Source of the DNA: Candidatus Puniceispirillum sp.
GTDB lineage: Bacteria; Pseudomonadota; Alphaproteobacteria; Puniceispirillales; Puniceispirillaceae
Direction of reading: 5' to 3'
NCBI GenBank assembly: GCA_018668795.1
Contig: JABJBD010000181.1
Location: forward strand, 1-10,585
DNA length: 10,585 nt
A model generated the notes under the pieces. The model was not told the DNA's origin. It searched no databases and saw only the letters and a list, made by a program, of their open reading frames with translations. Shown here piece after piece: positions 7,183 to 10,585 of this stretch; positions within the stretch are counted from its first letter, which is position 1, and each line of letters opens with the position of its first letter. A program made the translations under genes and the position numbers.

Positions 7183-7257
7183 CTAAAAGCTATTGCCTTG
7201 GGCGGCAAATTTGCCCTACTAATTAGGTTTATGGCCTCAACAATCGGAACATTTATA
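7183..7257 (+). promoter_or_regulatory. Spacer with inverted repeats between livM and the aminotransferase gene
   Basis: This 75-base gap contains a perfect 12-bp palindrome, GGCAAATTTGCC (7204-7215). A preceding short inverted repeat, TAGC/GCTA, covers 7180-7192 and includes the end of livM. GGGC at 7200-7203 can pair with GCCC at 7213-7216. There is no T-run after these repeats, so an intrinsic terminator is not convincing. The gap could be a weak terminator, an RNA-processing point or an operator. The reading frame of the downstream gene stays open back to a TTG at 7198, but nothing suggests that this part is translated. Confidence 0.35.
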
Positions 7258-8451
7258 ATGCTTGAAAAGCTTGTACCAGCGAAAGCTGATCCCATTCTTG
7301 GTCTTGGTAAACTTTTTGCCGCTGACACACGCGAGAATAAAATTGACCTTGGCGTTGGCGTTTATAAGGATGCTGATGGCAAAACACCGATTATGACAGC
7401 TGTTAAAAAGGCCGAAATTCGGTTACATGCGGAGCAGACCTCTAAATCTTACAAAGCGCTTGCCGGTGATGAGATATTTAGGGATGAGATGCGCAAGTTG
7501 GTATTGGGTGGCGCGGTTGCGGCAGACCGTGTGGCAACCTTGCAAGCGCCAGGTGGCACAGGCGCCTTGCATCAGCTTTTTGAAGCCATGAAAATGTTGA
7601 ATCCCGATGCGACTATCTGGGTTAGCAACCCAAGCTGGCCTTCGCATGTGGCAATGGCCAAGCATTTGGGTTTCAAAACCGAAAATTACGATTATTTTGA
7701 TGCCGCGACTAGCGGTGTTGACTTTGACGGTTTGATGGCATCGCTTCAGGGCATGCAGGCTGGTGACATGCTTGTATTGCATGGTTGTTGCCATAACCCG
7801 ACAGGGGCTACTCTGACAGCCGATCAATGGCATGCGATTACTGATCTTGTGCTTGAAAAGAATGTTATGCCGCTTGTTGATATTGCCTATCAGGGTTTTG
7901 GTGACGGGCTGGAAGAAGATGCTGTTCATATGCGCACTATGGCTTCGCGCATGCCCGAAATGATGGTGGCGGCATCATGTTCTAAAAATTTTGGCCTTTA
8001 TCGTGATCGTGTTGGCTGTGCAATGGTTATCGCCAAGGACGCTGACTCTGCAACGGTGACTCAGGGTAATCTGGCAACATTGAACCGAATGAACTATTCC
8101 TTTGCCCCAGATCATGGAGCGGCACTTGTCGCCATTATTCTGTCGGATGCTGATTTGCGCGCCGAGTGGGAAGCCGAGCTGGAAGATATGCGGCTTGCCA
8201 TGCTAACTGTCCGTGAAAATCTGGCGGAAGCATTGCGTCAGCAATGCAATTCGGATCATTTTGATTTTATCAAGGATCATCGCGGCATGTTTTCACGTCT
8301 TGGTCTTTCGCCTGAGCAGGTAGAAACGCTGCGAACAGATCATGGCATGTATATTGTTGGTGACAGCCGTATCAATGTCCCGGGTCTGGCGGGCGGGCGC
8401 GTTGCGCCATTTGCCAAAGCGGTTTCAATGGTTGCAAACATATCAAAATAG
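7258..8451 (+). CDS. Aromatic/aspartate-type amino acid aminotransferase (class I, AspC/TyrB family)
   Basis: This PLP enzyme of 397 residues moves an amino group from an amino acid to a 2-oxo acid. Visible landmarks are MLEKLVPAKADPILGL at the N-terminus, GGTGAL (99-104) for PLP phosphate contact, Trp127 in NPSWP, and Asn180 in CHNPTG. Asp208 (pyridine nitrogen) and Tyr211 lie in DIAYQGF. The Schiff-base lysine Lys243 lies in SCSKNFGLYRDR, and Arg371 in SRINVPGL binds the alpha-carboxylate. Arg277 in NRMNYS matches the E. coli AspC Arg292 that recognises a second carboxylate, but the next residues read FAPDHGA instead of NPPAHGA. The ATG at 7258 was chosen because family members begin with this M-(F/L)-x-x-L pattern. 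The frame is open further upstream to TTG 7198, and an ATG also lies at 7231. Its place in the cluster suggests it deaminates the imported solute. Aspartate, aromatic and cysteate-like substrates are all possible. Confidence 0.9.
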   Translation: MLEKLVPAKADPILGLGKLFAADTRENKIDLGVGVYKDADGKTPIMTAVKKAEIRLHAEQTSKSYKALAGDEIFRDEMRKLVLGGAVAADRVATLQAPGGTGALHQLFEAMKMLNPDATIWVSNPSWPSHVAMAKHLGFKTENYDYFDAATSGVDFDGLMASLQGMQAGDMLVLHGCCHNPTGATLTADQWHAITDLVLEKNVMPLVDIAYQGFGDGLEEDAVHMRTMASRMPEMMVAASCSKNFGLYRDRVGCAMVIAKDADSATVTQGNLATLNRMNYSFAPDHGAALVAIILSDADLRAEWEAELEDMRLAMLTVRENLAEALRQQCNSDHFDFIKDHRGMFSRLGLSPEQVETLRTDHGMYIVGDSRINVPGLAGGRVAPFAKAVSMVANISK

Positions 8452-8508
8452 ATGTTTGTGATATTACCAGCCTGATATAGTCATAACGCAGGTCAGAGGG
8501 CTTCTTTA
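8452..8508 (+). other. Short intergenic gap before the ThDP enzyme gene
   Basis: These 57 bases separate the aminotransferase stop from the next start. Apart from the ribosome-binding site AGAGGG at 8495-8500 nothing distinct was seen: no hairpin with a T-tail and no convincing promoter pair. Co-transcription with the upstream gene is therefore likely. Confidence 0.4.
8495..8500 (+). promoter_or_regulatory. Ribosome-binding site suggesting a TTG start
   Basis: AGAGGG lies eight bases before a TTG at 8509. It lies 14 bases before the ATG at 8515 and 26 before the ATG at 8527. The spacing fits the TTG best, although an ATG start cannot be ruled out. Confidence 0.5.
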
Positions 8509-10188
8509 TTGGGTATGGACACAGCTATGAAAGATGGTGGCAGTCTGTTAATGGAGTGCCTGATTACACTTGGTGCCAAAGTTGGGTTTGGTGTGCCAGG
8601 TGAGTCTTATCTTGCTGTTCTTAACGCCATGCATGACCACCAAGATGATTTTCGTTTCATCATGGCGCGTCAGGAAGGCGGGGCGGCCTATATGGCTGAG
8701 GCCTGGGGCAAACTCACCGGAGACCCGGGGCTTTGTTTTGTGACACGCGGGCCAGGCGCTACCAACGCATCAATAGGCGTACATACCGCTATGCAAAATT
8801 CGACGCCGATGCTGTTATTCGTCGGTCAGGTTGGTAGCGATATGATTGGCCGCGAAGCCTTTCAGGAAATTGATTATACAGCCTATTTTGGCAGTATTGC
8901 AAAATGGGTTGTTGAAATTGACGATGCGGAACGGATTCCCGAATTAATCAGTCGGGCGTGGGCAACAGCCCTTAGTGGCCGCCCGGGTCCTGTCATTGTG
9001 TCATTGCCCGAAACGTTACTGACGCAAGAGGTTACAACCTTGCCATGCAAAGCTGTCAACATCCCCGAGCCAGCCATTTCAATGACGCAACTGGCCGCGG
9101 TTGAGGCCATGCTTAATGAGGCGGAAAAGCCTGTTGTTATCGTTGGGGGAAGTCGCTGGGAAAAGGGCGGTGTTGATGCGTTATGTGATTTCTGTTTAGG
9201 TAATAATCTGCCCATTGTTGCGGCGCATAGGTTCCACGACATAATTGATAACCACCATGATTGCTATGCTGGTGATGCCAGTGTCGGTATGAATGGCTAT
9301 ATGAAGTCGCTGTTGCGTGAAGCAGATGTGATTATGGCGATCAATATACGCTTTGGTGAAATGACAACCGATGCCTATCAGCTTTTTGACAGCCCCAACA
9401 TGAAAGCCAAATTGATTCATAGCCATGTATCTGATGGTGAATTGGGTAAAATTTATGCGGCAGATTTGCCACTTCATTCAGGGCCAAATTGTTTTGCCGA
9501 AGCGTTATCATCTATAAGGCTAACACCTAATGCAAAGCGTCAGGAATGGTGTGCTGACGCGCGCCACACATATTTAAACAGTTTTGAGGTTGCCCCACAG
9601 GAAAGCCCCGTTGATATGGGGGTTGTGATGGGGGTTCTGGCTGAGATGTTGCCCGATGACGTGATCGTGACACATGGTGCAGGCAATTTTGCCCTGTGGC
9701 CAAACCGGTTCATGAAGTTTGGTCGTAAGTCGCGTTTGCTGGGACCGCAAAGTGGGGCGATGGGAGCAGGGGTTCCCGCCGCGATTGCGGCCAAAGCAAG
9801 ATACCCTGAGCGGACGGTTCTGTGTTTCGCCGGTGATGGTGACTTTCAGATGAATGGCAATGAGCTGGGCACAGCAATGCAGGAAAATATCCAGCCAATC
9901 ATTCTGATTTTGAATAACGGTACCTATGGCACAATCCGCATGCATCAGGAACGCACCTATCCGCATCGTGTATCAGGTACCGATCTTATCAACCCCGATT
10001 TTGTGACATTGGCGTCAGCCTATGGCTTTCATGGCGAACGGGTAGCAAATACCGATGAATTTAGCGCGGCTTTTGGCCGTGCCATGCAGTCTTCGACTGG
10101 TGCCGTATTAGAGCTTATGATAGGCACTGAGGCAATTAGCCCCCGCGAGACAATATCTGCTTTGCGTGAAAGCGCTAAGTCATCTTAA
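8509..10188 (+). CDS. Thiamine diphosphate-dependent enzyme, acetolactate synthase-like (IlvB/COG0028 family)
   Basis: The protein has 559 residues with the three-domain architecture of 2-oxo-acid decarboxylases and acetohydroxyacid synthases. The N-terminal pyrimidine-binding domain carries Glu56 in ARQEGGAAYMAEAWGKLTG, the residue that activates the cofactor. A central domain spans roughly 195-335. The C-terminal pyrophosphate domain contains the ThDP/Mg motif starting GDGDF (442-446) and ending NN (469-470). The family accepts pyruvate, aromatic 2-oxo acids, sulfopyruvate, oxalyl-CoA and other substrates. No regulatory small subunit (ilvN) follows, and the protein belongs to a group of alphaproteobacterial ThDP enzymes without a firm assignment, so biosynthetic acetolactate synthase is less likely than a catabolic role. 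It lies between two PLP aminotransferase genes, consistent with decarboxylating the oxo acid made by the upstream one; this is inference. The start is uncertain among TTG 8509 (best ribosome-binding spacing), ATG 8515 and ATG 8527. Confidence 0.88.
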   Translation: MGMDTAMKDGGSLLMECLITLGAKVGFGVPGESYLAVLNAMHDHQDDFRFIMARQEGGAAYMAEAWGKLTGDPGLCFVTRGPGATNASIGVHTAMQNSTPMLLFVGQVGSDMIGREAFQEIDYTAYFGSIAKWVVEIDDAERIPELISRAWATALSGRPGPVIVSLPETLLTQEVTTLPCKAVNIPEPAISMTQLAAVEAMLNEAEKPVVIVGGSRWEKGGVDALCDFCLGNNLPIVAAHRFHDIIDNHHDCYAGDASVGMNGYMKSLLREADVIMAINIRFGEMTTDAYQLFDSPNMKAKLIHSHVSDGELGKIYAADLPLHSGPNCFAEALSSIRLTPNAKRQEWCADARHTYLNSFEVAPQESPVDMGVVMGVLAEMLPDDVIVTHGAGNFALWPNRFMKFGRKSRLLGPQSGAMGAGVPAAIAAKARYPERTVLCFAGDGDFQMNGNELGTAMQENIQPIILILNNGTYGTIRMHQERTYPHRVSGTDLINPDFVTLASAYGFHGERVANTDEFSAAFGRAMQSSTGAVLELMIGTEAISPRETISALRESAKSS

Positions 10189-10216
10189 TTGGGCAATTTT
10201 AATTAAAGGATTCTTT

Positions 10217-10585
10217 ATGCGTAGCTTGGACATAGATTTCATCCGTAGTCAGTTTCCTGCTTTTTCAGAATCATCACTAGCTGGGCAGGCATTTTTTGAA
10301 AATGCGGGCGGCTCTTATACATGTAAACACGTTGTTGATCGTCTGCATCGTTTCTATCGTGAACGAAAAGTGCAACCCTATGCGCCCTATGATGCGTCGC
10401 GGCTTGGCGGTGAAGAAATGGATGAAGCCCGCACGCGGCTTGCAGGTTTGATGAATATCCATAGTGATGAGCTGAGTTTTGGTCCATCAACAAGTCAAAA
10501 TACATATGTGCTGGCTCAGGCATTTGGACAAATGCTGTCTTCGGGTGATGCCATTATCGTCACAGATCAGGATCATGAAGCAAAT
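10217..10585 (+). CDS. Class V aminotransferase / cysteine desulfurase-like protein, N-terminal part (3' truncated by window edge)
   Basis: The first 123 codons of a fold-type I PLP enzyme are visible; the frame is open to the window end. MRSLDIDFIRSQFPAF begins the protein. FFENAGGSY (26-33) corresponds to the DNAATT-type motif of NifS/SufS proteins. GPSTSQNTYVL (89-99) is the PLP phosphate-binding turn, and His120 in DQDHEAN matches the cofactor-stacking histidine of the class. The ATG has a clear ribosome-binding site, AAAGGA at 10205-10210, six bases upstream. Only 28 bases separate it from the ThDP enzyme, so it is probably in the same operon. The pattern resembles the VC1184-like subgroup of cysteine-desulfurase-related proteins, whose substrates are mostly unknown. 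The catalytic lysine lies beyond the window, so desulfurase, lyase or transaminase activity cannot be separated. Confidence 0.85.
   Translation, partial: MRSLDIDFIRSQFPAFSESSLAGQAFFENAGGSYTCKHVVDRLHRFYRERKVQPYAPYDASRLGGEEMDEARTRLAGLMNIHSDELSFGPSTSQNTYVLAQAFGQMLSSGDAIIVTDQDHEAN

Noticed and set aside
7423..7929. Minus-strand open frame of 168 codons inside the aminotransferase gene
   Set aside because: It is antisense to a gene with clear catalytic motifs and has no recognisable domain; it is a shadow of the coding strand.
9574..9966. Minus-strand open frame of 130 codons inside the ThDP enzyme gene
   Set aside because: It covers the conserved ThDP-binding region on the opposite strand, and its composition reflects the complement of that gene.
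10189..10216. TTTAATTAAA palindrome in the gap before the class V aminotransferase gene
   Set aside because: It is a short AT-only symmetric sequence expected by chance and overlaps the ribosome-binding region; there is no stem stable enough for a terminator.
1..10585. CRISPR arrays, tRNA or rRNA genes, insertion sequences, prophage or toxin-antitoxin genes
   Set aside because: No regularly spaced repeats, no tRNA-like cloverleaf, no transposase or integrase motifs and no small paired genes were seen; the window is filled by metabolic and transport genes.

Overview
The window looks like part of an alphaproteobacterial chromosome, probably from a marine heterotroph. This is judged from the protein flavours (a non-pyrrolysine MttB-type methyltransferase, a complete high-affinity branched-chain amino acid type ABC transporter, an alphaproteobacterial-style AspC/TyrB aminotransferase), from compact gene packing with ATGA overlaps, and from a moderate GC content estimated by eye. 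A SAR116-like (Puniceispirillum-type) origin would fit, but this is a guess and cannot be proved from the sequence alone.

Layout. Positions 1-570 (+) hold the C-terminal part of an MttB/MtgB-family corrinoid methyltransferase whose 5' part lies outside the window. It converges, with only 12 bases between, on a FAD-dependent DadA/PuuB-like amine or amino-acid oxidoreductase at 583-1935 (-). A 188-base divergent promoter region (1936-2123) separates that gene from a long plus-strand cluster. The cluster holds a periplasmic substrate-binding protein (2124-3305), a perfect 13-bp hairpin with a T-rich tail (3322-3372), livG (3373-4155), livF (4152-4856), livH (4859-5872) and livM (5869-7182). It continues with an aromatic/aspartate-type aminotransferase (7258-8451), an acetolactate-synthase-like ThDP enzyme (8509-10188) and the N-terminal 123 codons of a class V aminotransferase/cysteine-desulfurase-like protein (10217 to the window end). 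No gene-free stretch exceeds 300 bases.

How it fits together. The five transporter genes make a complete importer for an amino acid or amino-acid-like solute. The hairpin just after the binding-protein gene probably lets that protein be made in excess over the membrane and ATPase parts. The three downstream enzymes read naturally as a catabolic module: PLP transamination to a 2-oxo acid, ThDP-dependent decarboxylation or carboligation, and a second PLP enzyme. The divergent FAD oxidase and the methyltransferase suggest that methylated or other secondary amines may be part of the diet. The substrate is not identifiable from the sequence. No mobile elements, CRISPR arrays, tRNA or rRNA genes were seen. 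I found no clearly novel defence or mobile system; the most interesting aspect is the unassigned amine/amino-acid utilisation cluster and its control elements.
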